From the NCBI RefSeq assembly GCF_023115355.1, contig NZ_CP096019.1:1736001-1800000 (forward strand): a DNA stretch of 64,000 bases, given 5' to 3'. The DNA comes from Halocatena salina. GTDB lineage: Archaea > Halobacteriota > Halobacteria > Halobacteriales > Haloarculaceae. A model generated the notes under the pieces. It was given only the letters and a program-made list of their open reading frames with translations. It made no database searches and was not told the origin of the DNA. This document shows positions 36,230 to 45,360 of this stretch, in pieces (within the stretch, counting starts at the first letter, position 1; the number at the start of each line of letters is the position of its first letter). The translations under genes and the position numbers were made by a program.

Positions 36230-36914
36230 ACGTGGTGAGTGTGTCGCCGTCGTCTATCGACAGTACGTCGCGTAGTTTGTCAGGGGCGATGACTTCGAGC
36301 TGGTCGTCAGCGTGGTGTGTCCGTTCCGGCGCGATGACGTGGGCCGACTCGTACATCTGACCGTCAGCTTCGACGCTCGCAGACCAACAGAACGCCGGTC
36401 CGTACGTCCGATCGTCGTTTTCCCAGCCTTCGATTCGGATCGGCTCGATCGACTCCACCCCCGCTCGGGTGTGAACGCTTTCTTCGTTCAGTTCGACGTT
36501 TAGCGTCCCTGCAAACGGCGTGTACCCGAGCTTCGATTCGAACTGACGCATGTATCCGGGCAGTGAGATGTAGTGGCTTCCTTCGCCCATTCCTCCCGTT
36601 ACCGTTCCCGTGAGTTCGATCTCTTGGCCGTGTTCGAACAGCCGGCGGTAGTCGGCGTACTCTCCTCGCAGCACGCGCTCGCCTGCTTCGGTCGTCTCCA
36701 CCACCTGTCCATCGGAAACGATCCGTCGCTCGATCAACGTCGCGTCTTCGAGCCGTTGGAGCCGGCGCGACACCGTCTGGGTCGATACCCCGAGCCGGTC
36801 GCCAAGCTCTGAACACGTCACCCGTGCACGACCGGCCAACGCACCATCGAGTGCGAGCAGCTTCAACACCTCCCGTTCGTCTGCCCCCGCTGCTACTCCA
36901 GTCGATTCTGCCAT
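36216..36914 (-). CDS. rbkR: RbkR: HTH regulator fused to CTP-dependent riboflavin kinase
   Basis: A 232-residue two-domain protein. The N-terminal winged helix (about 15-75, [20 protein letters not shown]) is followed by a CTP-dependent riboflavin kinase domain with [19 protein letters not shown] and [10 protein letters not shown]. Archaeal RbkR proteins make FMN with CTP and also control riboflavin genes. The gene leads the rbkR-ribB operon, and a strong inverted repeat lies just upstream of its promoter, so autoregulation is likely. Confidence 0.95.
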   Translation of the reverse strand: MAESTGVAAGADEREVLKLLALDGALAGRARVTCSELGDRLGVSTQTVSRRLQRLEDATLIERRIVSDGQVVETTEAGERVLRGEYADYRRLFEHGQEIELTGTVTGGMGEGSHYISLPGYMRQFESKLGYTPFAGTLNVELNEESVHTRAGVESIEPIRIEGWENDDRTYGPAFCWSASVEADGQMYESAHVIAPERTHHADDQLEVIAPDKLRDVLSIDDGDTLTTYVEK

Positions 36915-36937
36915 GTCTCACCGTCCGTAGCCATCGC

Positions 36938-36976
36938 TGATAAGCGTACCGAATATGGTATGCGTCTCATATTTGG
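36938..36976 (-). promoter_or_regulatory. Candidate RbkR operator and promoter
   Basis: A near-perfect inverted repeat, CCGAATATG (36949-36957) and CATATTTGG (36968-36976), matches at 8 of 9 positions with a 10-bp spacer. A TATA-like GCTTATC lies between it and the rbkR start (36938-36944 on plus, 24-30 nt before ATG 36914). RbkR is known to control riboflavin genes through palindromic sites. That this repeat is its site is inferred from position and symmetry. Confidence 0.6.
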
Positions 36977-37032
36977 AACGGAGCGTGCGTTGTGATGCGT
37001 TGTTAGCCGGTGCGTCGTGAGTTCGATGGTCC

Positions 37033-37521
37033 TTACAGGGTCACGTTGTACAGTTCGTCGCCGACGTGGTGTAGCGAATCGACGACTTTGCCGCTGTCGC
37101 CCTGTAGTTCAGTGCCCTCGACCCGTGATCGGCCGATAGCGAGGGCTTTGCCGTGAGACTGTTCGGTGATGACGACGAGATCCCCGGCGTCGATCGTCGT
37201 GTCGGCGTCGGCGATACCGGGACGCATCACGTCTGCTCCGTCCGAGACGAACGAGACTGCGCCGGCGTCGACGGTCACGACGCGCCGTTGTGGTGGGTAG
37301 GCGTTGGCACCACGAACGGTGAGAAACGGTTCGGAGCCATTCGCGCCGAAGTAGGTGATGAGCGGATCGTCGTTGACGAGCACCAGCTCCGTCTCGCTGT
37401 CAGTGAATTCGACGTGTTCGAACGTTTCTCCCTCGATATCGACGCCGAGCGAGTCGGCGAGGTTCGTTTCGATGCGCTCGATCGCATCACTCCGGAGATG
37501 ATGGCGTGATTTGACCTCCAT
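37033..37521 (-). CDS. PUA-domain RNA-binding protein
   Basis: A 162-residue protein with an N-terminal helical part (RHHLRSDAIERIETNLADSLG) and a C-terminal PUA domain (VVTVDAGAVSFVSDGADVMRPGI and ITEQSHGKALAIG). The layout resembles archaeal relatives of MCTS1/Tma20, which act with ribosomes or initiation factors. Its exact target is unknown. Confidence 0.85.
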   Translation of the reverse strand: MEVKSRHHLRSDAIERIETNLADSLGVDIEGETFEHVEFTDSETELVLVNDDPLITYFGANGSEPFLTVRGANAYPPQRRVVTVDAGAVSFVSDGADVMRPGIADADTTIDAGDLVVITEQSHGKALAIGRSRVEGTELQGDSGKVVDSLHHVGDELYNVTL

Positions 37522-37592
37522 ATACGGCTGTTACGGCATGAGACCTTTACGTTTAGCTTACTGGGCAGCTGACGGTCGTCGGAGGTGTCGAG

Positions 37593-38435
37593 CTACTGCT
37601 TTCGGATGAGGGTGGCGAGTGCGTCGTAAAACCCCGGTTCGTATTTCGACCGCTCGTCGATCGTTGGCCGAGCGTTGGTTTCGGTGACGTAGGGGTGGCC
37701 GTCGCTCACGAGCAGATCCACACCGAGATACGGGATGTTGAGCGCGCTTGCCGTTCGTTCCGCGATGTGGCGGTACTCCTCCGGCAGTTCAATCCCTTCT
37801 GCTCGCGCGCCTTGGTGGACGTTGTGTTTCCACCGGTTCTGATCGGGATGGCGGCGTTCGACCGCGCCCGCGTATTCGCCGTCGATGACCATCGCTCGGT
37901 AGTCCCGAGCCTCGGGCAGGTACTCCTGTACGAGAAACGACTTGTCGGCCGTAGTGCGGTGTTCGTGGAGGAGATCAAGGTAGTCCACGACGCCGAGAAA
38001 CGCATCGAGATCAGTGGCTGTCGTGACACCTGCGCCGCGAGTGGCTGAGTTCGGTTTTATCACAATGGGCGGATCGAACCGATCGAACACCGACGCTAGT
38101 GTCGACCGGTCGACCGGATTCGACACCGCTACTGTCTTCGGTGTCGGGATCCCTGCTTGCTGGAGGCGTGCGATGGTTTCAGCTTTGTGTCTGGATCGAA
38201 GCATCGCCTCTCGATCGTTAACCCACGGCACTCCGAGGAAGGCATCCACGACGCCGCCCTCCGGCAGACGAGTCGGATACACGAGCCCGACATCGAACGA
38301 TCCGAACGGTGTCGAACTCGGATCTAGCACCCGTTCATCAGCCTGTACGTGATCGACAGCGATTTCCCGCTCGGCCAGTGGCTCGCGGATGCGTTCGTAC
38401 GTCTGGGCGTTGGTCGTGACCGCGAGGCGGAGCAT
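37593..38435 (-). CDS. RimK-like ATP-grasp ligase
   Basis: A 280-residue ATP-grasp enzyme. Signs are PPIVIKPNSATRGAGVTTATD (nucleotide loop), LVQEYLPEARDYRAMVIDGEY, and the metal-binding end LGVDLLVSDGHPYVTETNARP. RimK-like enzymes join glutamate or another amino acid to a carboxyl group on a protein, cofactor or amino-group carrier. No lysine/arginine carrier genes are nearby, so the substrate stays open. Confidence 0.85.
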   Translation of the reverse strand: MLRLAVTTNAQTYERIREPLAEREIAVDHVQADERVLDPSSTPFGSFDVGLVYPTRLPEGGVVDAFLGVPWVNDREAMLRSRHKAETIARLQQAGIPTPKTVAVSNPVDRSTLASVFDRFDPPIVIKPNSATRGAGVTTATDLDAFLGVVDYLDLLHEHRTTADKSFLVQEYLPEARDYRAMVIDGEYAGAVERRHPDQNRWKHNVHQGARAEGIELPEEYRHIAERTASALNIPYLGVDLLVSDGHPYVTETNARPTIDERSKYEPGFYDALATLIRKQ

Positions 38436-38489
38436 ACCGTATCCCAGCGATGCACCGAGGAAAATCCTGTGTCCGATGAATGTGCGGTC

Positions 38490-40574
38490 TCAGATCCGAT
38501 CCAACAGCTGTCGTTTTTTCTCGTTGAACTCCTCATCGGAGAGCACGCCTTCGTCGTGGAGTTCCTTGATGTTCTTGAGCTGTTCGGTTGGATCTGGATC
38601 TGACCGACCGGTCTCGTTGGCTGCGTCTTTCGCTGCTGTTGCTTTTTTCCGAATGAATTGGAGTGCCTCGCGCAATTCGCTGTCGCTGGGCTGTGACACG
38701 CCAATCTTATACGTGAGATTCATAGTGCTAATCGTTACATATCGCAAGGCCACCCCTGTATCGAGATCACACGAAATGATCGAGGAATACGGAATATAAC
38801 GCTCGTCGTCACCGAGAAACTGTGAGACGTTGATAGCGATTCGCTTGTCGGTGATCGCCGTGAAAACGCCGGTCAGTGAGGATTTATCCTCGGGGCCACC
38901 GCCTTCGATATCGAGTGAACTACCACGAAACATGTAGTGAACGGCCTCCCCCGTTTCCAACACGTTTCCCAGCTTCGTGATTCGTGATTCCGTCACCCAC
39001 GATCCTTGTGGCTCGGCGTCCATGTGGACTTCAAGGCTGTGTTCGATCTCTTTTAGTCCGCTGCCATCGGCTGCTGTGTTCGCGATAAGAAACCGTTCTA
39101 TCGATCGCAGCTCGTTTTCCTCACGGATCGCGATCGGAGCTTTGAGGAGGAACTGATCGGTCGTCACTTCGATCGTTCTGTCCTCTCGTTCGACCCCATT
39201 TATCGCAGAAAGTGAGACGGTCAGTGTCTGATCCCCGTTCTTGTTTCCAGCGACGACCAGCCAGCGCTGATCGGTGATGAGATGCTTTACGGTACCGGCT
39301 GCGTTGTGTTCCGGTACTCTCGGTGCGTAGGCTCCTTCGAGTGAGACAGTGGTCATGTCCGTATCAAGGATGAAGTGCGGTTGTTCATCCTCTCGGAGAT
39401 AGTCGATGAGCGGCTTCGTGTAGAAATCCCGTGTGAGGAGTCCGGTTTTTAGCTTGGTCAGTCGGGGTTCAGTCACGGAGCTGTGGGTGGCGACGTCGAT
39501 GAGAGCCGTGATTCCGTCCGGATCGGCTCCGGCAGTGGTTTTTTCCGGCTGATCGACTGGTTTTAGTCCGGTCCCATCAACGCCGGTGTTCACGACCAAC
39601 CATCGATGTAGCCCCTCGAGATCCTCTTCATCGATCTTGATCGGTGCTTCAAAGCGAAACCGATCGGTCGTGAACGAGACTATATTCGTCCACGGCTCTG
39701 TTTTCACAGCGAGACCAGTGATATCCTGGAGTGGTATACTGAGCGTCTCATCGCCGTTTTCGTTTCCGGCGACGACCAGCCAGCGCTGATCGGTGATGAG
39801 ATGCATCGTTGTGTTCGTCCCCGCTTGTTTTGGGGGCGTCGGAGCTGACGATCCTACGAGATCGATTTTCCCATCGGACAGTCCTGGCGAAAAGAGGAAG
39901 TGCGGTTGTTCGTTCTCACCGAGGTAATCGATGAGGGGTTTGGTGTACAACTTCCCTGTGAGTAGCCCGAACTCGAGTTCGGTCAGTCGTTGTTCGGTCA
40001 CTGAGTCGTGGAGAGCGTTGTCGATGAGTTCGCCAACGTCCAGTGATGCTGTCGTCTCAGGCTCCTCATCGGCTACGAGCTGCTGTAACCCCGTCCCTGT
40101 GGCTGCCGTGTTCGCGACGAGCCATTCTTGTAGGGTTTGAACTATGTCACTTTCGTGCGTTTTTGCGATCGGAGCATCCAGCCGAAACTGTTCAGTCGTG
40201 AATGAAACGTCGTGTGACAGCAAGTCAGTCTCGACGGAAATCCCTGTGATATCCTGGAGTGGCACACTAAGCGTTTCATCGCCGTTCTTATTTCCGGCGA
40301 CGACCAGCCAGCGCTGATCGGTGATGAGATGCTTTACGGTACCGGCTGCTGTCATTTCCGGTTTCGCTGGGATATCTGGGCCGGAAAGCGAGATATTTCC
40401 GGCTCTATCAAGGATGAAATGGGGCTGTTCGTCGTCAGTAAGGTACTCGATGAGTGGCTGGGTGTACAGATACCCCATAAGAACGCCGAACTTACGCTCG
40501 GTCAACCGGTGTTCAGTCACGGACTCGTGTACTGCCGCTTCACTGCATTTCGTGCTGTCTTTCCTACCGGCCAT
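38490..40574 (-). CDS. Four-repeat PH-like protein with C-terminal SHOCT
   Basis: A 694-residue cytoplasmic protein built of repeats. Three close copies of a PH-like module occupy about 18-158, 190-335 and 367-507. Each holds the block HLITDQRWLVVAG (82, 258, 431). A divergent fourth copy (about 527-645) has FTAITDKRIAINV. A SHOCT motif ends the protein (664-693, LHDEGVLSDEEFNEKKRQLL). No signal or membrane helix is seen. SHOCT proteins often oligomerise; the function here is unknown. The DNA of the first three modules is nearly identical over tens of bases, as after recent duplication or gene conversion. The gene lies just downstream of tRNA-Arg on the same strand. Confidence 0.7.
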   Translation of the reverse strand: MAGRKDSTKCSEAAVHESVTEHRLTERKFGVLMGYLYTQPLIEYLTDDEQPHFILDRAGNISLSGPDIPAKPEMTAAGTVKHLITDQRWLVVAGNKNGDETLSVPLQDITGISVETDLLSHDVSFTTEQFRLDAPIAKTHESDIVQTLQEWLVANTAATGTGLQQLVADEEPETTASLDVGELIDNALHDSVTEQRLTELEFGLLTGKLYTKPLIDYLGENEQPHFLFSPGLSDGKIDLVGSSAPTPPKQAGTNTTMHLITDQRWLVVAGNENGDETLSIPLQDITGLAVKTEPWTNIVSFTTDRFRFEAPIKIDEEDLEGLHRWLVVNTGVDGTGLKPVDQPEKTTAGADPDGITALIDVATHSSVTEPRLTKLKTGLLTRDFYTKPLIDYLREDEQPHFILDTDMTTVSLEGAYAPRVPEHNAAGTVKHLITDQRWLVVAGNKNGDQTLTVSLSAINGVEREDRTIEVTTDQFLLKAPIAIREENELRSIERFLIANTAADGSGLKEIEHSLEVHMDAEPQGSWVTESRITKLGNVLETGEAVHYMFRGSSLDIEGGGPEDKSSLTGVFTAITDKRIAINVSQFLGDDERYIPYSSIISCDLDTGVALRYVTISTMNLTYKIGVSQPSDSELREALQFIRKKATAAKDAANETGRSDPDPTEQLKNIKELHDEGVLSDEEFNEKKRQLLDRI

Positions 40575-40677
40575 TATATAGAAAAACGATCACGTCATCA
40601 TTTAACACTGTGGATGGTATCGTATCAACAATGTATCTACTTCGTAGATACTTCACTACTAGTGGTCATCAGAAACA

Positions 40678-40750
40678 CGTCCTGACGGAGATTTGAACTC
40701 CGGTCCCTGGCTCCGCAAGCCAAGAGGATAGTCCACTACCCTATCAGGAC
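40678..40750 (-). tRNA. tRNA-Arg (anticodon GCG)
   Basis: A 73-nt cloverleaf on the minus strand. The acceptor stem GTCCTGA pairs with TCAGGAC, with discriminator G and no encoded CCA. The T arm is CGGAG-TTCAAAT-CTCCG. The anticodon arm TTGGC-TTGCGGA-GCCAG gives anticodon GCG at positions 34-36, reading CGC. No intron is present. Confidence 0.93.
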
Positions 40751-40914
40751 TCATCCCTCTCTTTCGTGTATTCCCCTAAAGCCGTTGCGATTCGAACTCG
40801 TCATCCATCGTTTCGGGTCCGAACATTGAAACGGGAAACGGGAGCCACACAGCGTATGTGGACGGAATCGTCTAACCGACAGTGCTTAGCGGCCGTGTTA
40901 CCATATTCAGCGTA

Positions 40915-42357
40915 ATGAGCCAGATCGAGGATCTCTACGAGGAACTAGATCCCGACGTCAGTCAGGAGGCGTTTCGGGACGCTGTCGAGGCAAAGACCGA
41001 AGAGATGGCCGGTCTCGTCGACACGGAAACCGCCGCACAGATCGTCGTCCATGAGGTTTCCGACAGCCAGCCGAACTCGATCGCGGCGATCGATCCGGGT
41101 CCGACGGAGGTAGCGTTCGTCGGTAAGGTGACGTCCGTCGGCGAGCTCCGAACGTTCGAACGCGACGGCACCGATGGCAGCGACGACGATCAGGACGACG
41201 GCCACGTGTTGAACATCGAGGTTGCTGACGAAACCGGCCGGATTCGCGTTTCGTTGTGGGATGATCGCGCGATCGCGGCCGCCGAGGAACTAGCCTGTGA
41301 GCAGGTGCTTCGAATCAAAGGTCGGCCGACAGATGGCTACTCCGGGATCGAGGTGAGCGCGAGTCGCATCGAACCCGCACCCGACACCGAGATCGACGTG
41401 TCTGTCGATCCTGAGACCACCATCGAGGGTCTTTCGATGGACCAGTACGACGTGACGCTTACGGCGCGAGTGCTCGCCACGGAACCAGTGCGTACGTTCA
41501 CCCGAGACGATGGAAGCGACGGTCGCGTTTCGAACCTCCTGATCGGTGATGAGTCGGGACACGTTCGCGTCGCATTGTGGGACGAACAGGCCGACAGCGT
41601 TGACGATCTCTCGTCTGGAACATCGATCGAGATCATCGATGGCTCCGTGAGCGAGCGCGATGGACAGCTCGAACTCCACGTCGGAAACGGTGGCACCGTC
41701 GAACCGATCGACGAGGAAGTCGAGTTCGTTCTCGATGCGGCGTCGATCGAGTCGCTTGAGGTCGGACAAACGGCCGACATCGCCGGCGTCATCCGGTCGA
41801 CCGATTCAAAGCGAACGTTTGAGCGCGATGATGGAAGCGAGGGACAGGTCCGAAACGTCCGCGTTCAGGATCAGACGGCCGACATCCGCGTCGCGCTCTG
41901 GGGTGAGAAGGCCGATATCGATATCGCACCGGGGGATGAGGCGTTGTTTGCGGGCGTCGAGATCGAAGACGGGTGGAAGGATTCCATAGAAGCCTCGGCC
42001 GGATGGCGATCGACGGTCACGGTGTTGGACGACGACGCGTCAAGTGGGGATGCTGCGAACACGACGGACACGACAGGAGCTACTTCGTCGGGGGCGGACG
42101 ACCGAGCGGAGACGGGAAGTGGTTCCCTCGTCGCGTTCACTGACGGGGAGACCGCTGCCAGTACTACTGAGCACCAGACGAGCACCGAACGGCAGGAGTT
42201 CACTGGGACTGTCGTTCAAACTGGTGACCCGGTGATTCTCGATGACGGACAGACGACCATTTCGGTCGCAACCGATGTGGATGTGCATCTTGGAGAGGAG
42301 ATCACTGTTCACGGCCGGATCAGAGACGGCACGCTCGACGCTGACGATGTCCTATGA
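40915..42357 (+). CDS. RPA-type single-stranded DNA binding protein
   Basis: A 480-residue protein with at least three OB folds, each showing a pattern like RTFERDDGSEGQVRNVRVQD and IRVALWGEKAD (about 70-155, 175-265 and 285-375). An acidic linker and a short fourth OB-like part (EFTGTVVQTGDPVILDDGQ) end the chain. No zinc finger is seen. It would coat single-stranded DNA in replication and repair. I start at MSQIEDLYEEL, where conservation begins. The histone gene follows. Confidence 0.93.
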   Translation: MSQIEDLYEELDPDVSQEAFRDAVEAKTEEMAGLVDTETAAQIVVHEVSDSQPNSIAAIDPGPTEVAFVGKVTSVGELRTFERDGTDGSDDDQDDGHVLNIEVADETGRIRVSLWDDRAIAAAEELACEQVLRIKGRPTDGYSGIEVSASRIEPAPDTEIDVSVDPETTIEGLSMDQYDVTLTARVLATEPVRTFTRDDGSDGRVSNLLIGDESGHVRVALWDEQADSVDDLSSGTSIEIIDGSVSERDGQLELHVGNGGTVEPIDEEVEFVLDAASIESLEVGQTADIAGVIRSTDSKRTFERDDGSEGQVRNVRVQDQTADIRVALWGEKADIDIAPGDEALFAGVEIEDGWKDSIEASAGWRSTVTVLDDDASSGDAANTTDTTGATSSGADDRAETGSGSLVAFTDGETAASTTEHQTSTERQEFTGTVVQTGDPVILDDGQTTISVATDVDVHLGEEITVHGRIRDGTLDADDVL

Positions 42358-42423
42358 CGACCTCCACGCCAGCGATACCACGCTGGTTCCGGGATCTCTT
42401 CCGCTGTCAGCTAACGCGGAACG

Positions 42424-42429
42424 TTTAAG
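42424..42429 (+). promoter_or_regulatory. TATA-like box of the histone gene
   Basis: TTTAAG in the context ACGTTTAAGC lies 25-30 nt before ATG 42454. It favours that start over the GTG at 42448 and indicates that the histone gene has its own promoter within the RPA-histone pair. Confidence 0.5.
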
Positions 42430-42453
42430 CCTGCGACAGCCGGGTATGTGGCT

Positions 42454-42888
42454 ATGAGCGTCGAGCTACCGTTTGCCCCGGTAGACGCTGTTATCCGTCG
42501 GAACGCTGGAAATCTCCGGGTGAGCGCCGACGCAGCCGAGGTTCTGGCCCGTCGTATTCAAACACACGGTGCAGCGTTGGCGGTTGATGCTGCCGAACGA
42601 GCGACCGAAAACGGTCGAAAGACGTTAATGACGGAGGATTTCGGCGTCGAATCGGCTGATCGAAGCACCGTCGACCTTCCGATCGCTCCCGTCGATCGTA
42701 TCGCCCGCCTCGATATCGACGATCGGTACCGCGTTTCGATGGACGCCCGCGTCGCGTTGGCAGCACGCCTCGAATCGTATGCGACTGCGATCGCCGCGGC
42801 GGCGGCGGCGTTCGCCCGTCACGCCGGTCGTCGGACGATCAAATCCGAGGACGTCGAACTGTATTTCGACGTCGAACAGCACTTCTAG
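42454..42888 (+). CDS. hstA: Archaeal double-fold histone
   Basis: A 144-residue protein with two histone folds joined head to tail, as in other haloarchaea. The first fold starts LPFAPVDAVIRRNAGNLRVS and ends GRKTLMTEDF. The second starts LPIAPVDRIARLDIDDRYRVS and ends GRRTIKSEDVELYF. It would form the intramolecular equivalent of a histone dimer. It lies between RPA and a histone-deacetylase-family gene, with a transposon-like repeat on the downstream side. Confidence 0.97.
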   Translation: MSVELPFAPVDAVIRRNAGNLRVSADAAEVLARRIQTHGAALAVDAAERATENGRKTLMTEDFGVESADRSTVDLPIAPVDRIARLDIDDRYRVSMDARVALAARLESYATAIAAAAAAFARHAGRRTIKSEDVELYFDVEQHF

Positions 42889-42896
42889 TAATGCTT

Positions 42897-42940
42897 CCCA
42901 CGACTACAGTCGTGGGCGTTCCCTCGGCGGGTTTCCGCCC
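42897..42940. repeat. Hairpin like an IS200/IS605 element end
   Basis: CCCACGACT and AGTCGTGGG form a 9-bp hairpin (42897-42916), and a second hairpin with arms GGCGG/CCGCC follows at 42926-42939. Sequences of this type are familiar as subterminal hairpins of haloarchaeal IS200/IS605 elements, from memory. No transposase gene is present between here and the HDAC gene at 43136, so this is a solo end, a remnant or a MITE. Confidence 0.45.
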
Positions 42941-43135
42941 ACGACTCGCTCACCCGCAGGCACAGCATACGACACACCACTGCGATCGAATCGCGGTGAG
43001 TCGTACCGACGGCTCTACATCCACCGCATCGAACGCGTTCCCTTCCCGCAGTGGACAGCTTGACGTGGCCTCTCCGGCCATGACCCGGCTGTCTGAGCGG
43101 CGCACCACGAGCAGACGAATCGGGTCGAGCTACGT

Positions 43136-44152
43136 ATGAAGTTCGGCCACCGTGAACAATGCCTCTTACACGATACCGGAGCGCGTCATCCCGAATCACC
43201 GGATCGGATCCGCGCGATCCGTCGCGTCTTATCGCACGAGCACGGCGTTGAGTACGTCACTCCCGAGTCGGTGTCTCCGGAGATCGTGACCACGGTCCAC
43301 GATCCCGGCTACGTCGAACAAGTACGGGAGTTCTGTGCCGACGGTGGTGGACAGTGGGATGCTGATACGGTCGCCGTTTCGGAGACGTGGGACGCCGCGC
43401 TTGCGAGTGCGGGTATTGCCGTGTGGGCCACCGAGACGGCACTTGATGGGGCGTCGGGGCGCGAAACACCGTTTTCGATCGGTCGTCCCCCGGGACACCA
43501 CGCCATCGCCGACGATGCGATGGGATTTTGCTTTTTCAACAACGCCGCGATCGCAACCGAGACAGCATTAGAGCGCATCGACCGGGTAGCGATCATCGAT
43601 TGGGACGTTCACCACGGCAACGGCACCAACGACATCTTTTATGATCGCGACGACGTGTTTTATGCCTCGTTACACGAACAGGGGTTGTATCCCGGTACTG
43701 GAACAGTCGAAGAAACCGGTGTCGATGCGGGTGCAGGCCGAACGCTCAATCTTCCGCTTCCACCGGGAAGCGACGACGCTGTCTACCTGTATGCCTTCGA
43801 AGAAGCCATTATACCGGCCTTAGAGCGGTTCGATCCGGACCTCCTTATCGTGAGTGCGGGCTTCGACGCTCACGAACGCGATCCGATCTCTCGCATGCGG
43901 GTCTCGACGGAGGGATACGGGGTGCTCACCGCCCGGTGTCGCGCGCTCTCGGACCGTCTCGATGCCGCTCTCGCGTTCGTGCTCGAAGGTGGCTACGGAC
44001 TTGAATCGCTTTCGGACGGTGTCCGCATGATCAACGACGTGTGTGACGGGCGCGAGCCAGTCGAACCGGATGAACCTGTCAGCGAAAGCGGCCGAACGGT
44101 CGTCGACACGGCGCGCGAACAGCTGTTCGATGCCGCCGACTGGGCTGATTGA
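43136..44152 (+). CDS. Histone-deacetylase-family hydrolase
   Basis: A 338-residue arginase/HDAC-fold enzyme. Active-site landmarks are GRPPGHHA, FCFFNNAAIATE, IDWDVHHGNGTNDIFY, VSAGFDAHERDPISRM and LEGGYGLESL. Archaeal members may remove acetyl groups from proteins or from small molecules such as acetoin or polyamines. The neighbouring histone gene is suggestive, but the archaeal histone has no long basic tail to deacetylate, so the substrate is open. Confidence 0.93.
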   Translation: MKFGHREQCLLHDTGARHPESPDRIRAIRRVLSHEHGVEYVTPESVSPEIVTTVHDPGYVEQVREFCADGGGQWDADTVAVSETWDAALASAGIAVWATETALDGASGRETPFSIGRPPGHHAIADDAMGFCFFNNAAIATETALERIDRVAIIDWDVHHGNGTNDIFYDRDDVFYASLHEQGLYPGTGTVEETGVDAGAGRTLNLPLPPGSDDAVYLYAFEEAIIPALERFDPDLLIVSAGFDAHERDPISRMRVSTEGYGVLTARCRALSDRLDAALAFVLEGGYGLESLSDGVRMINDVCDGREPVEPDEPVSESGRTVVDTAREQLFDAADWAD

Positions 44153-44188
44153 AAGCGCCTTCGAAACGCCCGTGGGTCGCTCTACCGT

Positions 44189-45040
44189 TCAATTGCCGGT
44201 CTGATTTCTGAAGCGAGTGTACACGTATTTTCTGACCGAATTGGGTGCGAACCGGATCCCAACACGGGTGAGGACGTTGAACGTGAACTCGGATGCACCG
44301 ATGAATCCTCGTCGGTACCAGCCACATTGCTGTTCGAACTCCCGTCGAGCGTACTCGTAGCCTTTCCGACGGTCGTACAGTTCGTCTCCGGCTCGCATCT
44401 TTAACAGGACTTCAGGCACGTTCCAGAACCGGGCACCGTTCATGAGCATCCGGACCCACAGATCGTAATCTTCCATCCGAGACACAGCCCGATAGTTCCC
44501 TACTTCCATCACTGATTCCCGACGGAACAGCACCGTAGCGTGGTTCATCGGACTCCGGAACTTGGCTCGCTTTTCTATCTCGTCGTGACGACATGGTACC
44601 GTCCGTTTTGCGTGTGTTTCGTCGGGATCGGTGTCGAATTCGGCGAGATATCCTCCAACAACGTCGATATCTGGGTTGTTGTGGAGAAACTTCATTTGAC
44701 TCTCGAATCGATCCGGGACGCTGACGTCGTCGGCATCCATCCTGGCGACGTACTCGTGGGAACACTCCTGCATCCCTTCCCGCAAGGCATTACCCAGTCC
44801 TTGGTTGGTTTCGATCTCGTGGACCCTGAACGTCTTTTCGTAGTCGTCTTTCCACGTTCGAATAACGGTTTCGAGCGGCTCGGGCACAGGCCCGTCCCGA
44901 ACGACCAGGATCTCGTCCGGAACGAGCGTCTGCTCTGCGATGCTCGTAATCGCTGTATCGAAATGGTCGGGATCGTCGCCAGCGTACACCGGCAAGAGAA
45001 CGGAAAAGGGCGAAATATCTACGTTTGATGATCGGCTCAT
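44189..45040 (-). CDS. Family 2 glycosyltransferase
   Basis: A 283-residue GT-A fold enzyme. The N-terminal FSVLLPVYAGDDPDHFDTA, the metal-binding DADD at 102-105 and the SRMEDYDLWVRML motif are visible. It would add a sugar to a cell-surface glycan. The start MSRSSNVD is nearest to the conserved part; the frame reaches 18 codons further up. Upstream is an A+T-rich promoter-like region. No other glycan genes are adjacent. Confidence 0.9.
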   Translation of the reverse strand: MSRSSNVDISPFSVLLPVYAGDDPDHFDTAITSIAEQTLVPDEILVVRDGPVPEPLETVIRTWKDDYEKTFRVHEIETNQGLGNALREGMQECSHEYVARMDADDVSVPDRFESQMKFLHNNPDIDVVGGYLAEFDTDPDETHAKRTVPCRHDEIEKRAKFRSPMNHATVLFRRESVMEVGNYRAVSRMEDYDLWVRMLMNGARFWNVPEVLLKMRAGDELYDRRKGYEYARREFEQQCGWYRRGFIGASEFTFNVLTRVGIRFAPNSVRKYVYTRFRNQTGN

Positions 45041-45360
45041 CGGCACTCTTCGAGAACTATCACGGACCGCTAAATATGAAACTTGTGCTATCATATCTCC
45101 ACATACTAATATATTAATATCAAGAATGGTGTGGAGAATTCATATCGCTGGATATCGTAGTAGCAACACGGACCGTCGGGCTATCGATCGCTATTGAGAC
45201 GTTGAGTGTTCCCGATCCGAGGCTGATGGCTTGTGCTCGGTACCGACACCGTATTGTCTACTGACAGATAGTCCGCGGATGAACACTCCGATTCGTTACT
45301 TTCGCGGTGTGTTACGTTGCTCTTCTAGAGAGGCAGTTCTACCACTCGGTCGCCTTCGAA
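45041..45360. other. Intergenic region between glycosyltransferase and Grx genes
   Basis: A 320-nt gap, A+T-rich around 45060-45140 with TAATATATTAATAT (45107-45120), a symmetric TATA-like tract that probably belongs to the glycosyltransferase promoter. No gene or stable RNA is recognised. Confidence 0.5.

Noticed and set aside
38490-40750. tRNA-Arg as integration site of a mobile element
   Set aside because: The gene next to the tRNA 3' end is not an integrase, and I saw no second copy of the tRNA 3' end in the window.
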